Part shown: one piece after another, positions 51,018 through 60,932 of the stretch
Numbering within the stretch: the stretch's first letter is position 1
Layout of the letters: the number at the start of each line of letters is the position of its first letter
Assembly (NCBI RefSeq): GCF_002833405.1
Contig: NZ_CP025135.1
Coordinates: forward strand, 3,205,501-3,269,500
Length of the DNA stretch: 64,000 nucleotides
Direction of reading: 5' to 3'
Source: Planococcus sp. MB-3u-03
GTDB lineage: Bacteria > Bacillota > Bacilli > Bacillales_A > Planococcaceae
The notes under the pieces: model-generated
The model's database searches: none
Told to the model about the DNA's origin: nothing
What the model saw: only the letters and a program-made list of their open reading frames with translations
Made by a program: the position numbers and the translations under genes

Positions 51018-51947
51018 ATGAAAAAATTACTTTTCTTGTCCATCGCTTTACTCGTTATGCTGGCACTTGCCGCTTGTGGATCTACAGAAGAAACAACAGA
51101 GGAAGCGGGCGGTTCGGAAGGCGAAGCAAGCGGAGCCGAAACCATCCAATACGAATCAGAAAATGGCACAGTAGAAGTTCCGGCTGACCCGCAGCGAGTG
51201 GTAGCCTTGGCTTACGGCGGAAACGTCATGTCACTTGATGTGCCGCTTGCCGGCATCGACGCTTGGGCGATCGACAACCCGAACTACGAACCATACTTGG
51301 ACGGCGTAGAAGAAGTGTCGGAAGAGAACTTGGAGAAAATCATTGAATTGGATCCGGATTTAATTATCGGTTACTCGACTCTTCAAAACGTCGACAAGTT
51401 GGAGCAAATCGCCCCGACTGTCACTTTTACTTACGGCAAAGTCGACTATTTGACACAACACCTGGAAATCGGGAAACTATTGAATAAAGAAGACGAAGCA
51501 CAAGCATTCGTTGACGACTTTAAAGAACGCGCACAAGCTGCGGGTGAAGAGATCAAAGCGGAGATTGGCGAAGATGCAACCGTCTCTGTCATCGAGAACT
51601 TTGATAAGCAATTGTACGTATACGGCGACAACTGGGGCCGCGGCACCGAAATCCTCTATCAGGAAATGGGCTTGAACATGCCGGAAAAAGTGAAAGAAAT
51701 GGCTCTTACTGATGGGTACTACGCCTTGTCTCAAGAAGTCCTCCCTGAATATATGGGCGATTACGTTATCTTCAGCAAAGACTCCGAACAGGATAATTCC
51801 TTCCAGGAAACGGACCTTTACCAAAACACGCCAGCTGTAAAGAACGACCAAGTATTTGAAGCGGATGCGAAAAAATTGTACTTCAACGATCCGATTTCAC
51901 TCGATTACCAGCTTGAGTTGTTCCAGGAAAAATTCCTTGGCCAATAA
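51018..51947 (+). CDS. Siderophore ABC transporter, substrate-binding lipoprotein
   Basis: A 309-residue type III binding protein. A lipoprotein signal with lipobox LAAC (Cys at 20) is followed by a Glu/Gly-rich linker and the periplasmic-binding fold (NGTVEVPADPQRVVAL, then ELDPDLIIGYSTLQNVDKL). It resembles the hydroxamate siderophore binders YfiY and YxeB of Bacillus subtilis. It is encoded seven bases after the ATPase and belongs to the Fur-boxed operon. Confidence 0.92.
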   Translation: MKKLLFLSIALLVMLALAACGSTEETTEEAGGSEGEASGAETIQYESENGTVEVPADPQRVVALAYGGNVMSLDVPLAGIDAWAIDNPNYEPYLDGVEEVSEENLEKIIELDPDLIIGYSTLQNVDKLEQIAPTVTFTYGKVDYLTQHLEIGKLLNKEDEAQAFVDDFKERAQAAGEEIKAEIGEDATVSVIENFDKQLYVYGDNWGRGTEILYQEMGLNMPEKVKEMALTDGYYALSQEVLPEYMGDYVIFSKDSEQDNSFQETDLYQNTPAVKNDQVFEADAKKLYFNDPISLDYQLELFQEKFLGQ

Positions 51948-51952
51948 ACACA

Positions 51953-51985
51953 AAAGGGATTCTGCCAAGCGGAATCCCTTTATCC
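51953..51985 (+). terminator. Internal hairpin between binding protein and permease genes
   Basis: AAAGGGATTC and GAATCCCTTT pair around TGCCAAGCG, followed by ATCCTTTC. The T run is weak, so it is probably a partial terminator or mRNA-stabilising end that makes the binding protein more abundant than the permeases. Confidence 0.6.
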
Positions 51986-52009
51986 TTTCTATAGAAAAGA
52001 TGATGATGC

Positions 52010-53008
52010 ATGCGTTATAACGCCCGTTTTTCATACATATTTGGAATCAGCCTGCTGGCACTTGTGCTGGCTTTTGTTGTGTCGATGGTCTTTGGTGCTG
52101 CTGATGTCAGCCTGAAGAATCTTTGGCTGGCGCTATTTTCCGACAGCACCGGACAGCAAATATCGGTCATCCAGGAAATTCGCCTGCCGCGTGAAGTTGC
52201 TGCGATTTTCGTCGGGGCAGCACTCGCCGTGTCGGGCGCGATCATGCAGGGCATGACCCGCAACCCGCTGGCAGATCCCGGTTTGCTCGGTTTGACTGCC
52301 GGCGCCAATGCAGCACTGGCTGCGACTTTGGCGTTTATCCCAGGAGCCAACTACTTTGGCATCATGATCGCCTGCTTTATCGGGGCAGCCATCGGGGCCG
52401 GGCTCGTCTTCGGTATCGGGGCTTCGCGGCGCGGTGGCTTTTCGCCATTTCGCATCGTCTTGGCCGGTGCCGCGGTATCGGCTTTTTTGACCGCCATTGC
52501 AGAAGCGATCGGCTTGCTGTTTAAAATCTCTAAAGACGTCTCCATGTGGACCGCCGGCGGCTTGATCGGCACGTCTTGGGGACAGCTGCAGATTATCATT
52601 CCCTTTATCACCATTGCCTTGTTTGTCGCTTTATTGCTATCCCGTCAATTGGCGGTATTGAGCTTGAGCGAAGAAGCGGCGATCGGGCTTGGCCAAAAGA
52701 CCGGCCAGATCAAAGCGATGCTGTTTGTCGTGGTCACCTTGCTTGCTGGCGCTGCAGTAGCTTTGGCCGGCAACTTGGCGTTCATTGGCTTGATGATTCC
52801 GCATATCGTCCGCGTGATTGTCGGCAGCGATTACCGCTTCATCATTCCGATGTCCGCCGTCACGGGCGCCATCTTTATGCTGCTCGCCGATTTGTTCGGA
52901 CGCACGGTCAACGCACCATTTGAAACGCCGGTCGCAGCGGTGGTCGCCATGCTTGGCTTGCCGTTCTTCCTGCTGATTGTCCGTAAAGGTGGAGGTGCGT
53001 TCACATGA
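52010..53008 (+). CDS. Siderophore ABC transporter permease 1 (FecCD family)
   Basis: A 332-residue FecCD-type permease with about ten helices. Characteristic segments are IQEIRLPREVAAIFVGAALA, AIMQGMTRNPLADPGLLGL and GNLAFIGLMIPHIVRVIVG. It pairs with the next permease, the ATPase and the lipoprotein to import ferric siderophores. It overlaps the second permease by four bases. The ribosome site is weak (AAAAGATGATG). Confidence 0.94.
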   Translation: MRYNARFSYIFGISLLALVLAFVVSMVFGAADVSLKNLWLALFSDSTGQQISVIQEIRLPREVAAIFVGAALAVSGAIMQGMTRNPLADPGLLGLTAGANAALAATLAFIPGANYFGIMIACFIGAAIGAGLVFGIGASRRGGFSPFRIVLAGAAVSAFLTAIAEAIGLLFKISKDVSMWTAGGLIGTSWGQLQIIIPFITIALFVALLLSRQLAVLSLSEEAAIGLGQKTGQIKAMLFVVVTLLAGAAVALAGNLAFIGLMIPHIVRVIVGSDYRFIIPMSAVTGAIFMLLADLFGRTVNAPFETPVAAVVAMLGLPFFLLIVRKGGGAFT

Positions 53009-54012
53009 TCCAACAACATTTGATCCGCAAGCAGCGCATCACTTTGATTGTGCTCACCATTATTCTTTTGATCACCGCTGTCTTGAGTTTGGGGCTCGGC
53101 TATTCGACGCTCGGCTTTGGCCGGATTGTGCCCGTTTTGATGGGACAAGGTGATTTTAAAGAAGAGTTTGTGCTGTATTCCATCCGGATGCCAAGGCTGC
53201 TCATTACATTCCTGGCGGGGATGGCACTCGCGTTATCCGGCGCAGTGCTGCAGAGCATTACACGCAATGATTTGGCCGACCCTGGTATCATCGGCATCAA
53301 TTCCGGCGCCGGTGTCGCCATTGCCGTTTTCTTTTTATTCATCCCTGTAGAGCCGGGCTCTTTTGCTTTCCTATTGCCGTTCGTTGCGTTTCTAGGCGCG
53401 TTTATCACGGCGATTCTGATTTACTTGTTCTCCCGCGATCCGCGCACAGGCCTTCAACCGGTCCGTCTCGTCCTGGTCGGGATCGGGTTTTCCATGGCGT
53501 TATCCGGCGTCATGATTATCCTGATTTCATCTGCAGAACGAGAAAAAGTGGATTTCATTGCCCAGTGGCTCGCAGGTTCCATTTGGGGCACCGACTGGCC
53601 GTTTATCCTGGCGCTTTTGCCTTGGCTTGTCGTGTTGATTCCATATGTTCTGTATAAAGCGAACCGGCTGAACATCCTCGGGCTCGGCGAATCCGCCGCA
53701 ATCGGTCTCGGGCTCAATATCGGCAAAGAACGCGCCGTCCTTTTGCTTGCTGCCGTCGCGCTTGCTGCCGCTGCAGTTTCTGTCACCGGCAGCATCGCCT
53801 TTATAGGCTTGATGGCCCCGCATCTCGCAAAAGCGCTTGTCGGGCCGCGCCATCAATTGTTCCTGCCCGTCGCCATCCTGCTCGGTGGCTGGCTATTGCT
53901 CGCGGCTGACACGATCGGCCGCAACTTGCTTGAACCGTCGGGTATTCCGGCGGGCGTCATGGCCGCATTGATCGGCGCACCGTATTTTGTCTATTTATTG
54001 ATGAAGAAATAA
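53005..54012 (+). CDS. Siderophore ABC transporter permease 2 (FecCD family)
   Basis: A 335-residue FecCD-type permease. It repeats the family pattern: VLYSIRMPRLLITFLAGMAL, AVLQSITRNDLADPGIIGI and GSIAFIGLMAPHLAKALVG. Together with permease 1 it forms the heterodimeric membrane channel, the arrangement known for YfiZ-YfhA. Its start overlaps the end of the first permease (ATGA), and GGTGGAGG lies inside that gene. Confidence 0.94.
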   Translation: MIQQHLIRKQRITLIVLTIILLITAVLSLGLGYSTLGFGRIVPVLMGQGDFKEEFVLYSIRMPRLLITFLAGMALALSGAVLQSITRNDLADPGIIGINSGAGVAIAVFFLFIPVEPGSFAFLLPFVAFLGAFITAILIYLFSRDPRTGLQPVRLVLVGIGFSMALSGVMIILISSAEREKVDFIAQWLAGSIWGTDWPFILALLPWLVVLIPYVLYKANRLNILGLGESAAIGLGLNIGKERAVLLLAAVALAAAAVSVTGSIAFIGLMAPHLAKALVGPRHQLFLPVAILLGGWLLLAADTIGRNLLEPSGIPAGVMAALIGAPYFVYLLMKK

Positions 54013-54058
54013 AAAAACGGCTCATGCCCCTATTTTTAGGGCATGAGCCGTTTTACTG
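54011..54058. terminator. Bidirectional intrinsic terminator
   Basis: AAAACGGCTCATGCCC and GGGCATGAGCCGTTTT flank TATTTTTA between the siderophore operon and nhaC. Confidence 0.88.
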
Positions 54059-54061
54059 TTT

Positions 54062-55531
54062 TTATACCGGTTCTTCCTGCGCATCCATTTCCATGCGCGC
54101 TTCACGGTCTTTGAGCTTCTGCATTTCCTCATCGGTCATGAATTCGACTTTCCAGCCGAGGAACGCCATGAGGATGGCGATGATCGGTACCGAGTAATTC
54201 AACACCGCATACGGCGCATAGGCGAATGGATGGACCGCGAGCGTCGCCAGGATGAACACGCCGCATGTGTTCCACGGAACGAACGGCGAGGTGATCGTCC
54301 CGCCGTCTTCCAGTGCGCGCGACAGGTTTTTAGAATGCAAGCCTTGGTCCTGATAAGCCCGCGCATACATTCGGCCAGGCAATAGAATCGAAATATACTG
54401 TTCAGATGCCGTGACATTCGTTAAGAACGCGGACGCAACAGTCGCAGCGATCAGGCTGCCGGCTGTTTTTGCCAGCATCAAGATCTTGGTGACGATCGAT
54501 TTCAACATGCCCGTGTGCTCCAATACGCCGCCAAACGTCATGGCGAAAATCGTCAAGGAAATCACGAACATCATCGAATCGATGCCGCCTCGATTGAACA
54601 AGGAATCGACCACTTCGTTGCCGGACGTGATGACATAGCCATCATGCAGCGCATTGACCGCTTCTGCGACCGATCCACCCTGCACCAAAATGTGGCACAG
54701 CCAGCCGAGCACGATGCCGATTCCGAGCGCCGGCAACGCCGGCACTTTCTTCATGACCAATACGATGACCGCCAAAGGCACGAGCAAGAGCCACGGCGAG
54801 ATGACAAAATTGTCTTCAAGCGACGCCAGGATGGTATTGATGTTGGCGCTGTCGACCGAGTTTCCGGCAAACTGGCGGCCAAGGAAAAAGTAAGCGCCGA
54901 GGGCAATGATCATGCCGGGAATGGTCGTGTAGATCATGTGGCGGATGTGGACGAACAAATTGGTGTTCGTGACCCCTGCCGCTAAGTTCGTCGTGTCCGA
55001 CAGCGGCGACATCTTATCCCCGAAATAAGATCCCGAGATGACCGCTCCAGCGACCATTGCCGCTGGAATCCCCATGCTCGCGCCAATGCCCATTCCGGCG
55101 ATGCCGACAGTGCCCATCGTTGACCAGGAACTGCCGATCGCTCCGGCAACCAGTGCGCAGATCAAACAGATGGTGACAAGGAATAATGACGGCGTAATGA
55201 TTTTCAAGCCATAATAAATCATCGTCGCGACGATGCCTCCGCCAATCCATGAAGCGATGATCATGCCGACCATAATGATGATGACCAATGCCGGAAGCGC
55301 GAGGCGGATTCCTTTGTAAGCTCCTTCTTCGATCATATGCCAGCGGTACCCCAACCGCCAGGCGATAATGACCGCGATCGTCGTGCCAAGAAGCAAGGGA
55401 ATATGCGGGCTGCCTTCAAAAATAATGATCGTGACAGCCATGGCCGCCACCATGAAAATCAGCGGCAATAAAGCCAGCCAAAAGGGCACTTCGATCTCCT
55501 GCTGTTTTGGACGTTTCTTCTCCTCTTTCAT
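54062..55531 (-). CDS. nhaC: NhaC family Na+/H+ antiporter
   Basis: A 489-residue membrane antiporter with about twelve helices. Family segments are GSSWSTMGTVGIAGMGIG, SGSYFGDKMSPLSDTTNLAA and TSPFVPWNTCGVFI. NhaC exports Na+ in exchange for protons; some relatives exchange malate/lactate, so the substrate is not certain. Salt tolerance fits a marine or halotolerant planococcal host, an inference. Confidence 0.92.
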   Translation of the reverse strand: MKEEKKRPKQQEIEVPFWLALLPLIFMVAAMAVTIIIFEGSPHIPLLLGTTIAVIIAWRLGYRWHMIEEGAYKGIRLALPALVIIIMVGMIIASWIGGGIVATMIYYGLKIITPSLFLVTICLICALVAGAIGSSWSTMGTVGIAGMGIGASMGIPAAMVAGAVISGSYFGDKMSPLSDTTNLAAGVTNTNLFVHIRHMIYTTIPGMIIALGAYFFLGRQFAGNSVDSANINTILASLEDNFVISPWLLLVPLAVIVLVMKKVPALPALGIGIVLGWLCHILVQGGSVAEAVNALHDGYVITSGNEVVDSLFNRGGIDSMMFVISLTIFAMTFGGVLEHTGMLKSIVTKILMLAKTAGSLIAATVASAFLTNVTASEQYISILLPGRMYARAYQDQGLHSKNLSRALEDGGTITSPFVPWNTCGVFILATLAVHPFAYAPYAVLNYSVPIIAILMAFLGWKVEFMTDEEMQKLKDREARMEMDAQEEPV

Positions 55532-55735
55532 ATTCTCTAACCCCTTTGTGAAAATGGAATGAATGCTTGTATTTATTTTGCCACTATACTGATTTCATTG
55601 CCACAGAAATTTTCAGATTACATCGATTTTTCGGAATTCGGAATAGTTCAAAGCAGGATTCTCCCCGCCTCATCCCGAAGTGTAAACGTATTGCCTAAGC
55701 TTCCGGCATCCTGTTATGGAAAGGGGAAGATGCAC

Positions 55736-56272
55736 GTGGGAAAACTGACTGTTTCGATGTATGTGACACTCGATGGCGTCATGGAAGAGCCGTCATGGAC
55801 AGCAGCCTATTGGGACGATGAACTCGCCCAGTTTCAACTGAACCAGCTTTACAGCAACGATGCTTTGCTGCTCGGGCGCGTCACGTATGACGGGTTCGCT
55901 GCCACTTGGCCGACCGCTGAAGATGAGCATGGCTTTGCGGATCGGATGAACGAAATCCCGAAATATGTCGTGTCGCACACGCTGAAGCGGACCGAGTGGA
56001 ATGCGCGCCTGATCAACCACGATTTCGTCGATGAAATCAAACGGCTGAAGAAAACCGGCCAGCGCTTACTCGTCTACGGCAGCGCCGAGCTCATCGACAC
56101 CTTGATCGAACATGATTTGGTCGACGAATTGCATTTGATGACCTTCCCGCTGCTATTGGGCGAAGGAAAAAAACTGTTTCGCGACGGCGTAGCGCCAAAA
56201 GCGTTCAAATTGCTGACAAGCTTTTCGACCGACCAAGGCGTCTTGATCGCCAATTATGCTCCTGAACGATGA
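55736..56272 (+). CDS. Dihydrofolate reductase/RibD C-terminal family protein
   Basis: A 178-residue DHFR-fold protein of the RibD_C type (VSMYVTLDGVMEEPSW at about 6-21, LLGRVTYDGFAATWP, RLLVYGSAELIDTLIEHDLVDEL-like segments, MTFPLLLGEGKKLF). Members bind NADPH; most lack a known substrate. The GTG at 55736 has AAGGGGA eight bases upstream; an ATG two codons earlier is too close to that site. An open frame runs further upstream without support. Confidence 0.87.
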   Translation: MGKLTVSMYVTLDGVMEEPSWTAAYWDDELAQFQLNQLYSNDALLLGRVTYDGFAATWPTAEDEHGFADRMNEIPKYVVSHTLKRTEWNARLINHDFVDEIKRLKKTGQRLLVYGSAELIDTLIEHDLVDELHLMTFPLLLGEGKKLFRDGVAPKAFKLLTSFSTDQGVLIANYAPER

Positions 56273-56379
56273 TGAAGATGTTTTAAAAACAAATGAACAT
56301 GACCGTCTCCCTTTTGGGGAAAGAAGAAATGAGGCCGCCTCGCACTTAAGGCCACCCCGGAAGGAGCTGCCGTCTTGCG

Positions 56380-57726
56380 ATGACAGAAAATGAAATTACT
56401 TTAGCGTTGATCCAATCATTGAAAGACGGTCGGACGCAAGATTTCCAGCACATACTCGATGAGCTGCAGCCTTACGACATCGCGGTCCAATACCTCCATC
56501 TGCCCGAAAAGCATCGCGAACGCTTCCTGCTTCATCTGACGGTCCGCCAATTGACCGAGCTCATGCAGGAGCTTCACCGGAACGACCAGGTCCGTTTGCT
56601 TGAACGAATGTCCGTCGACCAATCGACCAAAGTGCTCGACTTGATGGACAATGACGATCTCGTCTCCCTATTGTCCGATTTAGAGCCAACCATGATCGAA
56701 GAGCTCCTGTCGCGCATGAATCGCGAGGAATCTTCCTATATCCAAAAGACCATGAATTATCCGCCGGAAACAGCGGGACGCATCATGAACAACCGCTATG
56801 TCTGGATTCCGCGCCATTACACCATCCGTGAAGCAATCGATAAAATCCGAGATTTCGCGGAAATTGCCGAGTATTTGAACTATCTATATGTCGTCGATGA
56901 AGACAAGAAACTGCTTGGGGTCGTTTCCTATAAAGATTTGATCCTCGGTGAACTCGATGAACAAATCGACGATGTCATGTATACACGCGTCGTCAAAGTC
57001 GATGCCTTGACCGACCAGGAAGAAGCGGCTGCCATTATCGGGCGCTATGACTTTATCACATTGCCCGTCGTCGATACGGAAAACCGGCTGCTCGGCATCA
57101 TCACCGTCGATGATGTCATCGATGTCGTGTTGCAAGAAGCAAATGAAGACATTGAAAAGCTTTCCGCATCCGGTAAATCGATCGATTTCCAGACCCCGCC
57201 TTTTGTCGCGGCTTACCGCCGGTTGCCTTGGCTGATTTTGCTGTTGTTTATCGGGCTAATCTCCGGTGGCATCATCAGCCGCTTTGAAGACACCTTGCAG
57301 ACAGTGGTCGCCTTGGCGTTCTTCATGCCCATGATTGCCGGCATGACCGGCAATACCGGCACCCAGTCGCTCGCAGTCGTTGTGCGCGGGCTGGTTGGCC
57401 AAAAGCCCGACAAAAAAGGTACGTTCAAACTCATCCTGCGCGAATTACGGGTCAGCATCATCATTGGCGTCACGTGCGCCGTGTTGATTTTACTCATCGC
57501 CTATGTTTGGCAAGGCAGCCTGGTGCTCGGGCTCGTCGTCGGAAGTTCATTGCTTTTAACCTTAATCATCGGGACGCTCGCCGGTACCGTTATCCCGCTC
57601 ATTCTGTACCGTCTGAAAATAGACCCGGCAGTCGCATCAGGGCCATTGATTACGACCATCAACGATATCCTTTCATTGCTCATTTATTTTGGGCTTGCTT
57701 CGCTGTTCATCTCTCGTTTGATGTGA
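56380..57726 (+). CDS. mgtE: Magnesium transporter MgtE
   Basis: A 448-residue MgtE. Order: N-terminal helical domain (about 10-125), two CBS domains (about 130-255, with MYTRVVKVDALTDQEEAAAI between them), a plug helix and five membrane helices (GNTGTQSLAVVVRGLVG near 325-341 forms part of the pore). Cytosolic Mg2+ closes the channel through the CBS part. The AAGGAG site lies 13 bases from the ATG, longer than usual, with no other in-frame start. I saw no magnesium riboswitch in the 107-base leader. Confidence 0.95.
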   Translation: MTENEITLALIQSLKDGRTQDFQHILDELQPYDIAVQYLHLPEKHRERFLLHLTVRQLTELMQELHRNDQVRLLERMSVDQSTKVLDLMDNDDLVSLLSDLEPTMIEELLSRMNREESSYIQKTMNYPPETAGRIMNNRYVWIPRHYTIREAIDKIRDFAEIAEYLNYLYVVDEDKKLLGVVSYKDLILGELDEQIDDVMYTRVVKVDALTDQEEAAAIIGRYDFITLPVVDTENRLLGIITVDDVIDVVLQEANEDIEKLSASGKSIDFQTPPFVAAYRRLPWLILLLFIGLISGGIISRFEDTLQTVVALAFFMPMIAGMTGNTGTQSLAVVVRGLVGQKPDKKGTFKLILRELRVSIIIGVTCAVLILLIAYVWQGSLVLGLVVGSSLLLTLIIGTLAGTVIPLILYRLKIDPAVASGPLITTINDILSLLIYFGLASLFISRLM

Positions 57727-57865
57727 ACAGTGTTTTTTGAGCTGTTTTCTTTATTCCGAGTAATCAACTATGTATAATAAGGGGAAACTTTATGCCATCA
57801 CATTCTCGTGCTGATCGCGGCTTTTTCAGAGCCGATTGGCCATAAAAAACTCGGAGGGATTAACA

Positions 57866-58279
57866 ATGACCATTCCAAAACCGCTCGTCCAACTCAATCA
57901 AGCTTTTCTTGTCGCCACGGTGTTAGCCGGGCTCATCGTCCACCCGCTGATTCTGCTCGTGCCTTTCGCCATTGGAGTCGTTACCTTGATCACCAAGAAA
58001 AATCCGCTTATTGCGTTCGGTCGCCGCTTTTTGCCGAATCCTCCAAACAGCTACCTGCAGGAAGATCGCGACCAGCAATTGTTCAATCAATGGATCGCCA
58101 CTGTCTGCCTTGGGCTCTCCCTCCTGTTTTTCGCAGCAGGCCTGCCGATCGTCGCCACTGTTTTCGGCGCTATGGTCATTATCGCAGCCGGCGTGGCGCT
58201 GATGGGCTATTGCATTGGCTGCACCGTCCGCTATCAGCTGATGATGTGGAAACACCGCCGAGCGAAAACGGATTATTGA
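57866..58279 (+). CDS. DUF4395 family membrane protein
   Basis: A 137-residue protein starting TIPKPLVQLNQAFLV and containing two to four hydrophobic segments and the GYCIGCTVRYQ motif near the end, typical of DUF4395. The paired Cys in that motif suggest a redox or thiol-related membrane role, but function is unknown. The ATG at 57866 follows GGAGGGATTAACA. Confidence 0.78.
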   Translation: MTIPKPLVQLNQAFLVATVLAGLIVHPLILLVPFAIGVVTLITKKNPLIAFGRRFLPNPPNSYLQEDRDQQLFNQWIATVCLGLSLLFFAAGLPIVATVFGAMVIIAAGVALMGYCIGCTVRYQLMMWKHRRAKTDY

Positions 58280-58299
58280 TGTATTTATATAATGAACAG

Positions 58300-58333
58300 A
58301 AAAAAGCGGAGACCGCAGTCTCCGCTTTTTTTA
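58300..58333. terminator. Bidirectional intrinsic terminator
   Basis: AAAAAAGCGGAGAC and GTCTCCGCTTTTTTT flank CGCA between the DUF4395 gene and proA. Confidence 0.88.
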
Positions 58334-59608
58334 TTTTGTTTGGCCGTTGCCTTTAATAATGTATTTCGTTGAAGTCAGTGCCGGCAAGCCCATCGGACCG
58401 CGTGCGTGAAGCTTTTGCGTGCTGATGCCGATTTCGGCGCCGAAGCCGAATTCAAAACCGTCCGTAAAACGCGTCGATGCGTTATGATAAACCGCTGCCG
58501 CATCCACTTCCGTGAAGAATTGCTGGACGCTTTCCGCATGTTCCGAAATGATCGCCTCGGAATGCTTCGTGCCGTACTGGTTGATATGCTTGACCACTTC
58601 ATCCACGCTTCCTACCGTTTTCAGCGCGAGTTCATAAGCCAAGTATTCAGTGCCCCAATCGGCTTCTTCAGCCGGGATGATGTTGCTGCCTGATTGCTGC
58701 GTCTTTTCATCGCCATGGATTTTCACGTCTTTTGCCTGGAGCGCTGAAATCAATTCCGGCAGATGCTGTTCAGCCCATTTCTCGTGGACGAGAATGGTTT
58801 CGCAGGAGTTGCAGACGGATGGGCGCTGGGTTTTCGCGTTCAAAGCGATATCGATCGCCATGTCCTTGTCCGCCGTCTCGTCGATATAGACGTGGCAATT
58901 GCCTGCGCCCGTTTCAAGCACCGGCACTGTCGAATTCTGGACGACCGTCTTGATCAAGTTGGCGCCGCCACGCGGAATCAAGACATCCAAATAGTCGTTC
59001 AGCTTGAACATGGCAGATGCCGCTTCCCGGCTCGTATCTTCGAGCAATTGTACGGAATCGACCGGCAATTCGCTTTGTTCAAGTGCGCGGTGGATGACCG
59101 CTACAATGGCCGTGTTCGAGTAGATCGCTGTCGAACTGCCGCGCAGGACGACGGCATTGCCGGTTTTCAGGCAAAGGCTCGACGCATCCACCGTGACGTT
59201 CGGGCGGGCTTCGTAAATCATGCCCACCACGCCAAGCGGTACGCGTACTTTTGTCATGTCGAGGCCGTTTGGCTGCTGCCAATGTTCGAGCACTTCACCG
59301 ACTGGATCGGTGAGTTTGGTCAATTGGATCAGCGCATCCGCCATATCCGCCAGACGCTCTTCATCGAGTTTAAGGCGGTCGACGAGCGATTCACTCATGC
59401 CGTTTGCACGCCCCGCTTCAATGTCTTTCAGGTTTTCTTTTAAAATGAAAGCTTTTTCAGCCATTAGCTGCTGAGAGATGAGTTCTAATGCTTTATTTTT
59501 CAGGGTGGTGTCGGCTTTCGCGAGTTCCCCCGCTGCCGCTTTCGCTTTTTTCGCTTTTTGTATCAGTTCTGTCTCCAAAGCTGCTTCCTTTTGAAGAACT
59601 TCTGTCAT
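58331..59608 (-). CDS. proA: Gamma-glutamyl phosphate reductase
   Basis: A 425-residue enzyme that reduces gamma-glutamyl phosphate to the semialdehyde with NADPH in proline synthesis. The active-site Cys is in [13 protein letters not shown] near 270-282, and [12 protein letters not shown] and [15 protein letters not shown] are typical of ProA. It is downstream of proB with a 29-base gap; GAAAGGAGAAGATTGG precedes the ATG. Confidence 0.95.
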   Translation of the reverse strand: MTEVLQKEAALETELIQKAKKAKAAAGELAKADTTLKNKALELISQQLMAEKAFILKENLKDIEAGRANGMSESLVDRLKLDEERLADMADALIQLTKLTDPVGEVLEHWQQPNGLDMTKVRVPLGVVGMIYEARPNVTVDASSLCLKTGNAVVLRGSSTAIYSNTAIVAVIHRALEQSELPVDSVQLLEDTSREAASAMFKLNDYLDVLIPRGGANLIKTVVQNSTVPVLETGAGNCHVYIDETADKDMAIDIALNAKTQRPSVCNSCETILVHEKWAEQHLPELISALQAKDVKIHGDEKTQQSGSNIIPAEEADWGTEYLAYELALKTVGSVDEVVKHINQYGTKHSEAIISEHAESVQQFFTEVDAAAVYHNASTRFTDGFEFGFGAEIGISTQKLHARGPMGLPALTSTKYIIKGNGQTK

Positions 59609-59637
59609 CCAATCTTCTCCTTTCGAATTTCCGTACC

Positions 59638-60408
59638 TTACGCTAATTCTTTAACGGGTTTTGCGATATACGTCCCGTCGCCGTTTCCATCCATGATCTC
59701 AACCAATTTTTCACTGCCTTCTCCTGTGCCGATGAACACTTCGACGCCGAAGTTATGGGCTGTTTTTGCGGCTTCCACTTTCGTCTTCATGCCGCCTGTC
59801 CCGACATCCGATCCAGCACCGGATGCGGCTTCCATCAATTCATCTGGAATATCCTTCAAATGAGTATATCGTTCAGCAGATGGGTTGGTCTTCGGATTAT
59901 CGGCGTAAATGCCGTTGATGTCGGTCAAAATGATCAATTGATCAGCACGGACAAGCCCGCTGACAAGGGCCGATAGCATATCGTTATCGCCAAAGGTCAA
60001 TTCCTCGACCGCCACCGAATCGTTTTCGTTGATGACCGGCATCATGCCGCGCTCCAACAATTTCGAAATGGTATCGTCCGCTTTTTGGTACAAGTCCTTC
60101 GTCAACAACAATTGCGCAGAGACGATATCGAAATTGTTGAATTCCGTCGCATACGCCTGCGCGAGCAGGCTTTGCCCGACGGCTGCTGCCGATTGTTTGT
60201 CGACAACTGTATCCGGACGCGATAAATAACCCATGCTTGTACATCCGGCTGCAACTGCGCCAGATGAGATCAAAATGACGTCATGGCCTTCTTCTTTCAA
60301 GCGGGCCAATGCCCCGACATGTTCACGCAACTTCGTGATGGACAATTTACCGTGGCTGTCCGTCAATGAGCTGCTTCCTATTTTCACTACTATTCTTTTC
60401 TTTTCCAT
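59638..60408 (-). CDS. proB: Glutamate 5-kinase without PUA domain
   Basis: A 256-residue amino acid kinase that phosphorylates glutamate, the first step to proline. Seen: [11 protein letters not shown] at about 6-16, [20 protein letters not shown] and the loop [20 protein letters not shown]. The protein ends soon after the kinase domain, about 110 residues short of ProB forms with a C-terminal PUA domain. The stop is followed by proA, so the shortness is not due to the window edge. The ATG at 60408 has GGTGGTGA eight bases upstream; earlier GTG codons lie in that site. Confidence 0.93.
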   Translation of the reverse strand: MEKKRIVVKIGSSSLTDSHGKLSITKLREHVGALARLKEEGHDVILISSGAVAAGCTSMGYLSRPDTVVDKQSAAAVGQSLLAQAYATEFNNFDIVSAQLLLTKDLYQKADDTISKLLERGMMPVINENDSVAVEELTFGDNDMLSALVSGLVRADQLIILTDINGIYADNPKTNPSAERYTHLKDIPDELMEAASGAGSDVGTGGMKTKVEAAKTAHNFGVEVFIGTGEGSEKLVEIMDGNGDGTYIAKPVKELA

Positions 60409-60423
60409 TGTTACAGTCACCAC

Positions 60424-60932
60424 CCGATTTTGATTATTTAATGAGCTCTCCCATTACGATCAAAAGCGGAAGAACCCGGTCTCCGTAAAACGCTTTACAA
60501 TGGCTGACTTACGTTGTCTGATAATAAGAATTATTATGCAATCAAATGCATTTTAAGTCAACTATTAATTTCAAAAATACTTATAAAACGGTTCTCAAAA
60601 CAATAAAACTTGCATATTTATGAATATTTATTCAAAATGCGTGTTTCATTATAAACCATTTCCAGTTCCGGAGATGGCGGCTGCGCATTCTTCGCCGGCC
60701 GTTAATTTCCAGCGGCAGCTGATCGCCTGCAGCACACCAATCATAAGTAGCAAGTGTAACATAACCAGAGGGTACTTCAAGTACAGGGAGGGGATTTCGC
60801 CTTATGAAAGGGCTTACATCGTGGATATAAAGTAGGTAAAAAGACATATTTAAAGATCAACAAAAGCCCACACCATAAGGGATGCAGGCAAAATGCGTAC
60901 AAGTGTTGCTATTTCATTCTAAAGTACCACAT
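60424..60932. other. Intergenic region between proB and the HAAS-domain gene
   Basis: 509 bases that hold the proB promoter. No T-box or other riboswitch motif is recognised. Two overlapping open frames of 71 codons on opposite strands (60620-60835 and 60632-60847) have no good ribosome site; the locally higher GC between 60660 and 60750 could be a gene remnant. Confidence 0.4.

Noticed and set aside
56273-56379. Magnesium riboswitch (M-box) before mgtE
   Set aside because: The leader is only 107 bases and lacks the conserved M-box blocks.
60620-60847. Overlapping 71-residue open frames on both strands
   Set aside because: Neither has a convincing ribosome site or a recognised family; noted only as a possible gene remnant.
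60409-60932. T-box leader before proBA
   Set aside because: No T-box motif or specifier-like structure could be found upstream of proB.
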